Below, piece by piece: positions 7,693 through 16,462 of a DNA stretch of 64,000 nucleotides. Numbering within the stretch: position 1 is the first letter of the stretch; every line of letters starts with the position of its first letter. The notes below the pieces were generated by a model that was not told the DNA's origin, ran no database searches, and saw nothing but the letters and a program-made list of their open reading frames with translations. The stretch is from assembly GCF_004005485.1 (NCBI RefSeq), contig NZ_RZUL01000002.1, positions 805,433 to 869,432 on the forward strand, read 5' to 3'. The stretch is from Sphingobium algorifonticola. Lineage in GTDB: Bacteria; Pseudomonadota; Alphaproteobacteria; Sphingomonadales; Sphingomonadaceae. The translations under genes and the position numbers were made by a program.

Positions 7693-10062
7693 TCAGAACT
7701 TCGTCGCGAACTCGACGCCGAAAGACCGTGGCGGCGCATAGTTGGTGAAGTTGAACAGACCCGCGACGGAGTTGGCGGAAACCCGATATACTTTGTCGAG
7801 CAGGTTCCTGCCGAAAACAGACACCCGGTATTTTTCCGACGGATCGGACCAGTGAATGCTGGCACCGATCAACGTCCTTGCCTGTCCCTGCGTGAAGGGG
7901 GCGTTGAGGGTCACCGATTCATATTCCGACTGGTAATTGGCATCCGCGTTCAGGCTGACCTGGCCCCATGGCGCAGGCGGAAACGCATAGCTTGCCGTGA
8001 CGTTGGCCGTGATCTTCGGCACGTTGCGCAATTTCAGGAACGACGCGTCCTCGTTGGTGCCGTTGCCATCGATGTCGGTAAAGAACTCGAGATATTTGGC
8101 TTTCTGATAGCCCATCGACGCGCCGAGCGTGAGGCCGTCGACCGGCACGGCACTCAGTTCAAGCTCCAGTCCGTAGACTTCGGCCTTGCCGGCATTCGTC
8201 GTACGCGTTTCCTGACCAGGCAAGCCGGTGATGGGGTCCACGAACGGGACCACAGCATCCCGCTGCAGATCATTGTACTTCACGTAGAATGCAGCAGCAT
8301 TGAAGCGGAGCCGACGATCCGGCGTTTCCGTCTTCAGGCCGAGTTCGAAGCTGTCGGCGGTTTCTTCCCGGAAGGGCAGGGCCGACGTCGCAGACATCGC
8401 CTGCTCATTATAGCCGCCCGATTTGTAACCCTGGCTGTAGGTGAAATAATTGTTGATCCCATCCGCCAGCTCCCAGCGATAGCCTGCCCTGATCGTCGGC
8501 TTTGAGAACTTTGCGCTGTCCGAGTATTCCGGCCAGAACCCGGTCGCGATCGTCGAACGGCGCACCTGCGGCCGAACGGAAAAACTCTTTTCCTCTTTCG
8601 TGTAGCGCCCGCCGAGAAAGAGCGAAAAGCTCTGCGCCAGCTTATATTCCGCTTCACCGAACACCGCATAGCTGTCGACCTTGTAGTCCGCAGTCGACTG
8701 GTTCGGATCGGTCAGTGCCGTCGGATCGCCAAGGAAGCGCAGGAAGCCCAGGAGCGACGTGGCGTTGGCGTCCATCGTCTGGCCCCAGTACATCGCACCG
8801 ACAGTCATCTTGAGGCTATCCGAAAAATCGGAGCTGAATCGTGTCTCCAAGCTGTATTGTTCGCGCACGTCGTCACGCGTCGATACGAACAGAAAGGCGT
8901 TCTCCCCAGTATAGTCCGACGGCAGGATGGATTTTACCCGACGGTATCCGCCGACCATCGTAATCGCACCGACACCATCGATTTTATGCTCGCCTCTCAG
9001 ATACAGGCCATCGACATCGATGCGATGGCCATTGAGGGTGCCGGGACAGGTCGGCGTGGTGGCGTTGCCGACATTGTTCGCATCACCCGCGCACAGGGTT
9101 GTGCCGGTCTGGAAGGGGCTTCTGCCCGTGGTCTGGATACCGGGGAAACCCAGCACGTCGAACAGAAAGCCTGCGGGCGTCTCGTTGACGCTGGGCGGCG
9201 AGTCTCCGCGATCGCGCAGCAACTCATACGTCAGCATGAGGTTGGTATCTGGTGTTGGTTCCCACAGAAGCTTTGCGCGGCCGCTGAAATAGCGGGTGCC
9301 GCTGCGCCGCTTGCCGTTGCCGGGCAGGCCCTGCACGCCGTCGACCGCATTGTTCTTCGACATGCGGTAATAGCCATCGCCTTCCTGGAACGAACCGGCA
9401 GCACGGAAGAAAAGCGTGTCAGCGAGCGGGATATTGATCGAGGCCTTGACGTCCTTGGTGTCGAAGCTGGAATATCCAATACGCACTTCGCCGCCGAAGG
9501 TCCGTTCCGGGCGCTTGGTGATGACGTTGACCACGCCACCCACAGTGTTTTTGCCAAACAAAGTGCCCTGCGGCCCACGCAGAACTTCGATGCGCTCAAT
9601 GTCGAACAGATCGAACAGCTGCGTTTGGACATGCGCGAGCACGAAATCATCGACGACAACGCCGATCGCCGGTTCGAACGTCAGGATGATGTCGCCTGTG
9701 GATTGTCCGCGGATCCCGATCGACGCAGCGTTGAAGCCAGGCACATTGGTAATGACGACGTTCGGCACATCACCTGCCAATGCCCGAATGTCCGTTGCGA
9801 ACTTGCGGTCTATCGCCTGCGCCGAAAATGCGGTGACGGCGATCGGCGTATCCTGAAGCGATTCCGACACACGCCTGGCGGTCACTACGATTTCTTCAAG
9901 ACCCGATACCTGCCCACGCTCCGCCGATGTCTGGGCGGTCGGCGCGTCCGAAGCAACCGGCGGGGCCTCCGTCTGCGCTATAGCGATGGTGCTGACGCCG
10001 CAGAACAGCACGCTTGCCGCTGCACCGAAAACGTAACGCGACCGTTGGCGGAATCCACCCAT
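7693..10062 (-). CDS. TonB-dependent outer-membrane receptor
   Basis: A 789-residue receptor. A Sec signal is followed by a TonB-box-like segment (LEEIVVTARR), then the plug domain (VEVLRGPQGTLFGKNTVGG class) and a 22-strand barrel ending in an aromatic C-terminus (FGVEFATKF). The start is set at the ATG of MGGFRQRS, which has GAGGGAGG five bases upstream. A frame extending to 10182 lacks an RBS and would bury the signal peptide. It is convergent to the TPR/2OG gene and divergent from the GlcNAc-regulon TBDR. It resembles the large sphingomonad receptor group used for small organic substrates rather than a known siderophore receptor. The substrate is unknown. Confidence 0.93.
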   Translation of the reverse strand: MGGFRQRSRYVFGAAASVLFCGVSTIAIAQTEAPPVASDAPTAQTSAERGQVSGLEEIVVTARRVSESLQDTPIAVTAFSAQAIDRKFATDIRALAGDVPNVVITNVPGFNAASIGIRGQSTGDIILTFEPAIGVVVDDFVLAHVQTQLFDLFDIERIEVLRGPQGTLFGKNTVGGVVNVITKRPERTFGGEVRIGYSSFDTKDVKASINIPLADTLFFRAAGSFQEGDGYYRMSKNNAVDGVQGLPGNGKRRSGTRYFSGRAKLLWEPTPDTNLMLTYELLRDRGDSPPSVNETPAGFLFDVLGFPGIQTTGRSPFQTGTTLCAGDANNVGNATTPTCPGTLNGHRIDVDGLYLRGEHKIDGVGAITMVGGYRRVKSILPSDYTGENAFLFVSTRDDVREQYSLETRFSSDFSDSLKMTVGAMYWGQTMDANATSLLGFLRFLGDPTALTDPNQSTADYKVDSYAVFGEAEYKLAQSFSLFLGGRYTKEEKSFSVRPQVRRSTIATGFWPEYSDSAKFSKPTIRAGYRWELADGINNYFTYSQGYKSGGYNEQAMSATSALPFREETADSFELGLKTETPDRRLRFNAAAFYVKYNDLQRDAVVPFVDPITGLPGQETRTTNAGKAEVYGLELELSAVPVDGLTLGASMGYQKAKYLEFFTDIDGNGTNEDASFLKLRNVPKITANVTASYAFPPAPWGQVSLNADANYQSEYESVTLNAPFTQGQARTLIGASIHWSDPSEKYRVSVFGRNLLDKVYRVSANSVAGLFNFTNYAPPRSFGVEFATKF

Positions 10063-10143
10063 AGCATCCTCCCTCTCTAATTCCGGTCGCTTTTGCTGCG
10101 ACTCGGAATGGTGATCGCTGTTCATGCAGCGACACCGATAAAA

Positions 10144-10157
10144 GAACATATATGTTC
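10144..10157. promoter_or_regulatory. 14-bp perfect palindrome, candidate operator of the 7693-10062 TBDR
   Basis: GAACATATATGTTC reads the same on both strands and lies 82 bp upstream of the TBDR start codon, in the expected promoter area. The cognate regulator is not known; no regulator gene is adjacent to this TBDR. Confidence 0.4.
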
Positions 10158-10403
10158 GTTTATTGAAAGAGGAAAAAGACAATCATGTCTGCTTTTTATG
10201 CAGAAGGCGGCATTCCAGATATTTCTCCATGAATTACAATATGCTAGATGACGATCATGCGATCGAAAGCGCAGGGCTTTGCCGATGCAGCATGTCTTCA
10301 TTGCAACCGCGATCATCCCGATCAGGTCAAGTGTGACGGCGGTGGTCAGATCAACCCTGGAAAAAACAGCCGTCGATGACAAAACTGTTGCAGGTATTGA
10401 AAT

Positions 10404-10421
10404 TGGTATTAGAGTGGTATT
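10404..10421 (+). promoter_or_regulatory. NagR-type box upstream of GlcNAc TBDR operon
   Basis: TGGTATT-AGAG-TGGTATT, two direct copies of the heptamer with a 4-base spacer, plus a third near-copy AGGTATT at 10392-10398. The same arrangement occurs before the NagB and AnmK genes in this window. It matches the NagR box (TGGTATT-N4-TGGTATT) described, as I recall it, for the GntR-family NagR of Xanthomonas. It lies 50 bp upstream of the TBDR start, a position suited to repression. Confidence 0.8.
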
Positions 10422-10471
10422 AATCAGTTTTAGAAGATGTATCGCAAATCTGATTGAAAGGGGAGTATTCC

Positions 10472-13192
10472 ATGACGCTCGGGCAGTCAAAATGGCTTGG
10501 TTCAGCCGCCTCTATGGTCGCGTTGATGGTCGGTCTGTCGGCCACTTCGGCAATCGCCCAGGATGCGCAAGACGCGCCTGCGGAAGTGGGCGACATTGTC
10601 GTCACGGGAACGCGCATCAAGAGCGCAGGTCTGTCGTCGACCAGTCCCGTCAGCGAATTGAGCGGCGAACAGATACAGTTGCAGCGTGCGGTAACGGTCG
10701 AGGATTTTTCGGTGAAGATTCCGCAGCTCGCCGGCGGGGTCAATTCGACATCGGTCGGGAGCGACGCCTTCGGTGCGCAGACCCTCGATCTGCGCAGCCT
10801 CGGGCAAAACCGCACGCTCGTGCTCATTAATGGCACCCGAGCGGTGCCTTTCAGCTTTCGTAACGCGGTTGACGTGAACGCCATTCCCGCACCGCTTCTG
10901 AAGCGAGTTGACGTTCTGACCGGCGGGGCCGCGGCGGTCTATGGCGCTGATGCCGTGGCAGGGGTCGTCAACTTCATCATCAACGACGAGTTCAAAGGCA
11001 TTCAGGGCGGGGCGAATTACCGCGCCGTAGCGGACGGCGCTTCGCAGTACAGCGTCAACCTGCTGGGCGGTGTCGACCTGGGCGGACGTGGCAATATTGT
11101 TGGTTATGTTGAATATACAGATCGCAACGCGCTGCTGGCCGGAGACCGCAGCATATCTCGCCGCGGTGCCGCCATCGAGCCAATCGGTGGCAATTTTACG
11201 GACGTAGCCAGCGGCCGGACCTTTTCCTTCGATGCGAACGGCGCGTTCACGCGCACGCCGCAGTCGACCGACTATACGTCACAGTTTCTGCTGGTTCAGC
11301 CGCTGAAGCGGTTCAACGCGGATGTTTTCTTTAAGTATGACGTCCTGGACAGCGTGGAAGCCTATGGCCGCGTCATGTATTCCCAGGTCAAGACGCGAGG
11401 CGGCACACGTACGGGCCAAAATCCTCCGACGACCGGCGCTGCCGGGATCAACGTGCAAATTGCCGAGAGCAACACGTTTCTGCCCCCGGAAGCACGGCAG
11501 CTGCTGACGTTCGTCAACGGCTTTGCCAACGTCAATGTCCGCCGGTCGCTGGGCGAGCTTGGGACCACTTCGGCTGAAAATGATCGCGAAACCTATCAGG
11601 CACAGATCGGCCTGCGCGGGCAAATCACGCCTGCGATCGGCTGGGATGCCTATTATCAATATGGCCAGACCACCGAAGACATTACCGTGAGAGGCGATGG
11701 CATTAGGGCCAATTTTGCCGGGCTAGTGAATCAGACTGACATTTTCGGTCCCGGCGGCAATTTCACCAGCCTTCTGCAGGATTTCGATTATGGCAGCCGC
11801 AAGCGCAAGCAGCAGGTGGCGTCAGCCTATGTATCCGGCGATACGAGCGACTTTTTCGCCGGATGGGCCGGGCCAGTCGGTTTCACGCTTGGTTATGAGT
11901 ATCGCAAGGAGAACGGCCGCTATTCCTATGGCACAGACCTCTCCAGATCGTTCAACCAGGGCGCGGAATCCGCGCCTCCGATACCACCGTTCATTCAGGT
12001 GAACGAACTGTTCGGGGAATTGGTGGTGCCGGTTCTGGCAGACTTGCCGCTTGTACAAAAGCTCACACTGGAAGGCGCCTATCGCCGGTCGTGGTACGAA
12101 AAATCGGTAGGCGTGGACCGCCGCTATGATACCGACAAAATCGGTATCAACTGGATCGTCAGTGACGACCTGCGCCTTCGGGCGACCCGTCAGACAGTCA
12201 TCCGCGACGCGAATATGGGCGAGTTCGCAAACCCCGTATTCTCGATACCCTTCGCCAATCTCGTCACGGTGGCGCGGCTGTTCCCCCGCTATGCGGGCGA
12301 TCCGTGCGCGCTGGGCACGGGCAATGCCGAACAATGTGCCCGCCAAGGATATAAGGGCAGCTACAATTCGCGCGATCCGCTTAATCTGCAAGGCGGCTAT
12401 TTCTTCGGTGGCAATGCCAATATCCGCGCTGAACGGGGCAAGACGTTCACCGTGGGCGGGGTGCTGACCCCCCGTTTTCTGCCGGGTTTCAGCCTTTCGG
12501 TTGACTACTATGACATCAAGATCCGCGACGCGGTCGGTCAGATTCAGCCTGTCGATGCGATCACGAGCTGCTATATCACCGATCCAAGCGCCAATAACCC
12601 CCTGTGTCAGGCAGTTACCCGCAACGCCACTACGGGCTATCTGCAGGATGCCTTTGTGGACGATCGCAATCTGGCTTCGATCAATCAGGCCGGTGTCGAT
12701 GTGGATATGACCTATGGCATCGCCCTGCCGGACAACCTGCCGGGAAAGAGGCTGACCGTTGGATATCAGGCCAGTTTCGTGACCGAATATACGATCCAGC
12801 GAAATGCCGCGCTGGCCCCGATCAACTGCAAGGGCACCTATGGCGCGCGATGCTCCTCCGATCTGGTGACGCTTGTTACCCCGGATTATCGTCATCGGGC
12901 GACCCTGACGTGGGATTCCGATCCCCTGACTGTCCAGTTCGGATGGAAGCGCATCGGCAAGGTGCGTGACAGCGCAGCGGGCAGCACCGGCGTGATACCC
13001 GCCTATAATTATTATGATCTCAACATCGCCATTCGTCCGCCTATCGAAGGACTGACGATTGCAGTCGGAATCGACAATCTGTTCGACAAGAAGCCTCCGC
13101 GGCCCGTAAATTTCGGGGCGTTCAATACCTATCCCGACACTTATGACGTACTGGGACAGACATTCGGCCTTTCATTGACGTTGCGTCGCTGA
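10472..13192 (+). CDS. TonB-dependent receptor of the GlcNAc/chitooligosaccharide regulon
   Basis: A 906-residue receptor of the large Oar/IroN-like sphingomonad and Caulobacter type: Sec signal ending AIAQ, TonB box GDIVVTGTRI, plug with TLVLINGTRAVPFSF, GGAAAVYGADAVAGVVNFI, and a C-terminal strand ending in FGLSLTLRR. The start is ATG 10472, preceded by AAAGGGGAG; a TTG six codons upstream is less likely. It heads an operon with a sugar symporter, MurQ, a NagR-like regulator and NagX, and is preceded by a NagR-type box. The natural reading is uptake of GlcNAc-containing oligomers or muropeptide sugars across the outer membrane. Confidence 0.92.
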   Translation: MTLGQSKWLGSAASMVALMVGLSATSAIAQDAQDAPAEVGDIVVTGTRIKSAGLSSTSPVSELSGEQIQLQRAVTVEDFSVKIPQLAGGVNSTSVGSDAFGAQTLDLRSLGQNRTLVLINGTRAVPFSFRNAVDVNAIPAPLLKRVDVLTGGAAAVYGADAVAGVVNFIINDEFKGIQGGANYRAVADGASQYSVNLLGGVDLGGRGNIVGYVEYTDRNALLAGDRSISRRGAAIEPIGGNFTDVASGRTFSFDANGAFTRTPQSTDYTSQFLLVQPLKRFNADVFFKYDVLDSVEAYGRVMYSQVKTRGGTRTGQNPPTTGAAGINVQIAESNTFLPPEARQLLTFVNGFANVNVRRSLGELGTTSAENDRETYQAQIGLRGQITPAIGWDAYYQYGQTTEDITVRGDGIRANFAGLVNQTDIFGPGGNFTSLLQDFDYGSRKRKQQVASAYVSGDTSDFFAGWAGPVGFTLGYEYRKENGRYSYGTDLSRSFNQGAESAPPIPPFIQVNELFGELVVPVLADLPLVQKLTLEGAYRRSWYEKSVGVDRRYDTDKIGINWIVSDDLRLRATRQTVIRDANMGEFANPVFSIPFANLVTVARLFPRYAGDPCALGTGNAEQCARQGYKGSYNSRDPLNLQGGYFFGGNANIRAERGKTFTVGGVLTPRFLPGFSLSVDYYDIKIRDAVGQIQPVDAITSCYITDPSANNPLCQAVTRNATTGYLQDAFVDDRNLASINQAGVDVDMTYGIALPDNLPGKRLTVGYQASFVTEYTIQRNAALAPINCKGTYGARCSSDLVTLVTPDYRHRATLTWDSDPLTVQFGWKRIGKVRDSAAGSTGVIPAYNYYDLNIAIRPPIEGLTIAVGIDNLFDKKPPRPVNFGAFNTYPDTYDVLGQTFGLSLTLRR

Positions 13193-13204
13193 TTGGCCGA
13201 AACT

Positions 13205-13237
13205 GGCTGACGCGCGTTCTGCACGCGCGCGTCAGCC
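13205..13237 (+). terminator. Strong intergenic hairpin after the TBDR gene
   Basis: GGCTGACGCGCG (13205-13216) pairs with CGCGCGTCAGCC (13226-13237), a 12-bp GC-rich stem with a 9-nt loop, located in the 75-bp gap between the TBDR and the symporter. No long T-run follows (CTTGTCC), so it is more likely a partial terminator or mRNA-stabilising structure that sets a high TBDR-to-symporter ratio than a full stop. Confidence 0.55.
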
Positions 13238-13267
13238 CTTGTCCCTGCACAGTGGAAGCCGATTGAG

Positions 13268-14839
13268 ATGCCATTGCAGTTTACCGCGCTCGATTGGGCT
13301 GTACTGGGCGGATATGTGGCGCTGCTCGCTATTGCCGGCTATTTGTCGACGCGCGCCAAGATGGCCACGGCAGACGAATATTTTCTGGCCGGGCATCGCG
13401 CGCCGACCTGGCTTGTCGCTATTTCGGTTCTTTCCACGGTCCAGTCCGCCGCGACGTTTCTGGGCGTGCCGGACTACAGCTTTCGCGGCAATTTCAGTTA
13501 TCTTGCTGTTGTGATTTCGGCATTGCTGGCGGCCGTTTTCGTGTCGAAGATACTCATACCCCGCTTTTACCGAGTAAATGTTTCGACGGTTTACGAATTG
13601 TTGGAGGCGCGTTTCGGCGTAGGTGCCCGCCGTGCCGCCGCCGCGATGTATTTAGTCGGTCGTATTCTTGCCAGCGGGGCACGCCTCTACCTCGCTGCAA
13701 TTGCTGTTTCGATGATCATGTTCCTGGATGTGAATGCAAATCACATCGTCGTGGCTTCCCTGATCCTGCTGGTTTTCGGACTGATTTTCACTTTCATAGG
13801 CGGCCTCAGTTCCATCATTTGGAGCGACCTGGTGCAGGTCATCCTTTATATCGGCGCCGCGCTGGTCGTCATCGTTTTCCTGGGCATGAAAATACCGGCA
13901 TCGGCGTCAGACATCGTGACGGGCCTTATGCAGTCGCCCGGTGGTGTCGACAAATTGCAGATATTCGACACCAGCCTTGATTTTTCCGCACCTTTCTCGT
14001 TGGCTGCGGTGCTGACTGGTCTGGTTTTGCTCAACATCGGCAACTCTGGTCTGGATCAGGACACCACGCAGCGATTGCTGGCCTGCGAAGATGCGCGCGA
14101 GGGAAGCCGTGCGCTCTATGGCTCGGTGATTGCCTCGTTCCCGGTCATCGCCATTTTCCTCGTCATCGGGGCGCTGCTGCATGTCTTTTACGAGCGTCCC
14201 GATTTGATGACCGGCAGCGCACAGGCGTTATCGGGTACGTTCAAGGGTGAAAAAATCACCGTTTTCATGCATTTCATTCTGAGTGAAATTCCGCCGGGAA
14301 TACGAGGACTTGTGACCGTGGGCGTGATCGCCTCGGCCGCAGTCAATTCAGGTCTCATCTCGATGGCGGCAGTAGCGATCGGCGACTTCTATCGGCCATG
14401 GGTAGAGCGCCATGGCAGCAAGCCGGAGAGCCATTACATACTCGCCGGTCGTGTGATGATGGTGGTGCTGGGTATATCGCTCTTCATCATGTCGATACTA
14501 TGCTATTTCTGGCAACGATCCACGAACATGCCGCTGCTGGAGTTCGTTCTTGGTGTCATGGCCTTTGCCTACGCCGGTCTTTTGGGCGTCTATTTTACCG
14601 CCGTATTTTCGCGGCGCGGATCGTCGATGTCCGTTATCGCGGCACTTCTGGCGGGATTTTTTGTGGTACTTGCTTTTCAGCCCTATGTCGTTTCCGCATT
14701 GGGGCTGCCGACCCAGTTCGCGATGATTGCATTCCCCTGGCAGCTCATAGTCGGAACCATAGTTGCAACATTCGTGTGCATGATCGGCCGGCAAAGCGAG
14801 CAGGCACATTTTGAACAGAGGCCTCATGCAGAAAACTGA
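13268..14839 (+). CDS. Sodium:solute symporter (SSS family), probable amino-sugar transporter
   Basis: A 523-residue inner-membrane protein with about 13 hydrophobic segments and the SSS signatures ADEYFLAGHRAPTWLVAIS near the N-terminus and GNSGLDQDTTQRLLAC in the middle. It would carry sugar with Na+ across the inner membrane. It sits between the GlcNAc-type TBDR and MurQ, so GlcNAc, MurNAc or anhydro-MurNAc are likely substrates. No PTS component is present, which agrees with the separate sugar kinases encoded downstream. Its last 14 bp overlap the start of murQ. Confidence 0.88.
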   Translation: MPLQFTALDWAVLGGYVALLAIAGYLSTRAKMATADEYFLAGHRAPTWLVAISVLSTVQSAATFLGVPDYSFRGNFSYLAVVISALLAAVFVSKILIPRFYRVNVSTVYELLEARFGVGARRAAAAMYLVGRILASGARLYLAAIAVSMIMFLDVNANHIVVASLILLVFGLIFTFIGGLSSIIWSDLVQVILYIGAALVVIVFLGMKIPASASDIVTGLMQSPGGVDKLQIFDTSLDFSAPFSLAAVLTGLVLLNIGNSGLDQDTTQRLLACEDAREGSRALYGSVIASFPVIAIFLVIGALLHVFYERPDLMTGSAQALSGTFKGEKITVFMHFILSEIPPGIRGLVTVGVIASAAVNSGLISMAAVAIGDFYRPWVERHGSKPESHYILAGRVMMVVLGISLFIMSILCYFWQRSTNMPLLEFVLGVMAFAYAGLLGVYFTAVFSRRGSSMSVIAALLAGFFVVLAFQPYVVSALGLPTQFAMIAFPWQLIVGTIVATFVCMIGRQSEQAHFEQRPHAEN

Positions 14840-15713
14840 ATCCGTCAACCCGCGCTATGTCGATATCGACTCATGGCCGATCGAAGAAGCCATTGATGCC
14901 ATGCTGGAAGGGCAACTGGCTGCCGTCGCGGCAATCAAAGCGCAGGTCGCGGCGCTGGCCAAGGCGGCTAGCGCGGCCGCACAGCATCTGCGCCGGGGTG
15001 GTCGCCTGGTGTATGTCGGCGCGGGCACATCGGGCCGCATTGCGGTGCAGGATGGGGTGGAACTTGGGCCGACTTTCGGCTGGTCTCAGGACAGACTGGT
15101 CTTTGTTCTGGCTGGCCATCTTGCCGCGCTTTCCGTCAGCGCGGAAGGCGCCGAGGACGATGGCGGCGATGCGCGGGCGCAGCTTGAAGCAGCGCATATC
15201 GATGCGAACGATGTCGTGATCGGTGTCGCGGCAAGTGGGCGCACGCCCTTTACAGTCAGTGCTGTTGAATGGGCGAGATCAAAGGGCGCACTAACGATCG
15301 GCGTCGCCAACAATATTGATGCACCGCTGTTGAGGGCTGCGGAGTTTGCGCTTCTGGCAGATACCGGCAGCGAATTGATCGCCGGTTCCACCCGGATGAA
15401 AGCAGGTACGGCCCAAAAGGTCATCCTCAATCTGTTGTCGACGGCGATCATGCTGCGCCTTGGTCGGGTTTACCGTGGCCTGATGGTTGATATGGTCATA
15501 TCCAATGAAAAGCTGTTGCATCGTGCGCATGACATGGTGGTGAAGCTGACGCATTGCGATCGGGATACCGCAATCACGGCGGTCCGTGCCGCGAACAACG
15601 ATATCAAGAAAGCCGTACTGATCGCAAAAGGACTCACCACCGCCCAGGCAACAGACGTACTCGAACGCAACAACCAGCTTTTGCGGGACGCGATTGCGGA
15701 GATCGAAGCATGA
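14826..15713 (+). CDS. murQ: N-acetylmuramic acid 6-phosphate etherase
   Basis: A 295-residue SIS-domain etherase that splits MurNAc-6-P into GlcNAc-6-P and D-lactate. The family active-site stretch GAGTSGRIAVQDGVELGPTF is clear, followed by ASGRTPF and GSTRMKAGTAQKVILNLLST. The length fits MurQ (about 300). The ATG is inside the end of the symporter gene (14-bp overlap); a TTG 15 bp upstream is less likely. The gene runs into the GntR gene with an ATGA overlap. Together with AnmK it gives a complete anhydro-MurNAc to GlcNAc-6-P route. Confidence 0.95.
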   Translation: MQKTESVNPRYVDIDSWPIEEAIDAMLEGQLAAVAAIKAQVAALAKAASAAAQHLRRGGRLVYVGAGTSGRIAVQDGVELGPTFGWSQDRLVFVLAGHLAALSVSAEGAEDDGGDARAQLEAAHIDANDVVIGVAASGRTPFTVSAVEWARSKGALTIGVANNIDAPLLRAAEFALLADTGSELIAGSTRMKAGTAQKVILNLLSTAIMLRLGRVYRGLMVDMVISNEKLLHRAHDMVVKLTHCDRDTAITAVRAANNDIKKAVLIAKGLTTAQATDVLERNNQLLRDAIAEIEA

Positions 15714-16456
15714 TGAACAGTGCGGTTTCCAGCTTCAGCGGACGAGGGCATGCGCCGATCTACATGCGTCTTGCGGCCGATCTGCGTCAGAAAATCATGA
15801 CCGGTGAACTTGGTGTAGGCGACGCACTACCGTCCGAGCGCGATCTTTGCGAGATACTCAGTGCTTCAAGGGTTACGGTGCGGCGTGCGATCGAAACGCT
15901 GATTGACGAGGGACTGATCGTGCGCAGGCAGGGTTCCGGGACCTTCGTGACGCCGCGCATCGAAGCGCCCGGATCGTATCTCAGCAGCTTCAGCGAGGAT
16001 GCGCAGGCGCGTGGCGAGAAGATCAGCGCGATCTGGATGATCAAGACGATTGCCAGCGCATCACCGGAAGAAGCCAAGATGCTTGAGTTGTCGGGCGACG
16101 CTCGAGTCGCCCGCCTTGGTCGCGTCCGTCTAGCCGATGGCGAACCGCTGGCGATCGAAAATGCGATCGTGCCCGTGCAATTCCTGCCTGATGTCGAGAG
16201 CGTCGGCGAATCGCTCTATCAGGCGCTGGATCAGCGTGGTTTTCGCCCCGTCACCGGGACACAGAAAATCCGTGCCTCATTGGCCACCCCCACGGAGGCG
16301 GCACTGCTGTCGATGACCGAAAAAGCCGAGATACTGCGCATCGAGCGACTGACCCGCCTCGCCGACGGGCGGCCGGTCGAGTTTACGCGCTCTGCCTATC
16401 GCGGGGACCGGTATGACTTCGTAAGTGAATTGCGGGGCGGCTATGCGGTCCTTTAG
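15710..16456 (+). CDS. GntR/HutC-family transcriptional regulator, NagR-like
   Basis: A 248-residue regulator with an N-terminal winged HTH (YMRLAADLRQKIMTGELGVGDALPSER, then SASRVTVRRAIETLIDEGLI and QGSGTFV) and a C-terminal UTRA effector domain. The start MMNS was chosen because it forms the ATGA overlap with murQ. HutC-type regulators of amino-sugar genes (NagR, DasR, YvoA) respond to GlcNAc-6-P or GlcN-6-P. Three TGGTATT-N4-WGGTATT boxes in this window are the likely targets. Since the gene lies inside one of the units it would control, it is probably autoregulated. Confidence 0.9.
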   Translation: MMNSAVSSFSGRGHAPIYMRLAADLRQKIMTGELGVGDALPSERDLCEILSASRVTVRRAIETLIDEGLIVRRQGSGTFVTPRIEAPGSYLSSFSEDAQARGEKISAIWMIKTIASASPEEAKMLELSGDARVARLGRVRLADGEPLAIENAIVPVQFLPDVESVGESLYQALDQRGFRPVTGTQKIRASLATPTEAALLSMTEKAEILRIERLTRLADGRPVEFTRSAYRGDRYDFVSELRGGYAVL

Positions 16457-16462
16457 CATCGT

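Larger units (their letters stand above)
10063..10471. other. 409-bp divergent regulatory region between two TBDR genes
   Basis: No convincing gene is seen here; the AT content is visibly higher than in flanking coding DNA. It contains a 14-bp palindrome close to the left TBDR gene and the NagR-type box close to the right one, listed separately. The remaining part (about 10160-10390) shows no strong hairpin or repeat. Confidence 0.7.

Noticed and set aside
8857..10080. A 407-codon plus-strand frame opposite the first TBDR
   Set aside because: No recognisable motifs and fully contained in the TBDR gene on the other strand.
11822..12895. A 357-codon minus-strand frame opposite the GlcNAc TBDR
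   Set aside because: Shadow frame without RBS or family similarity.
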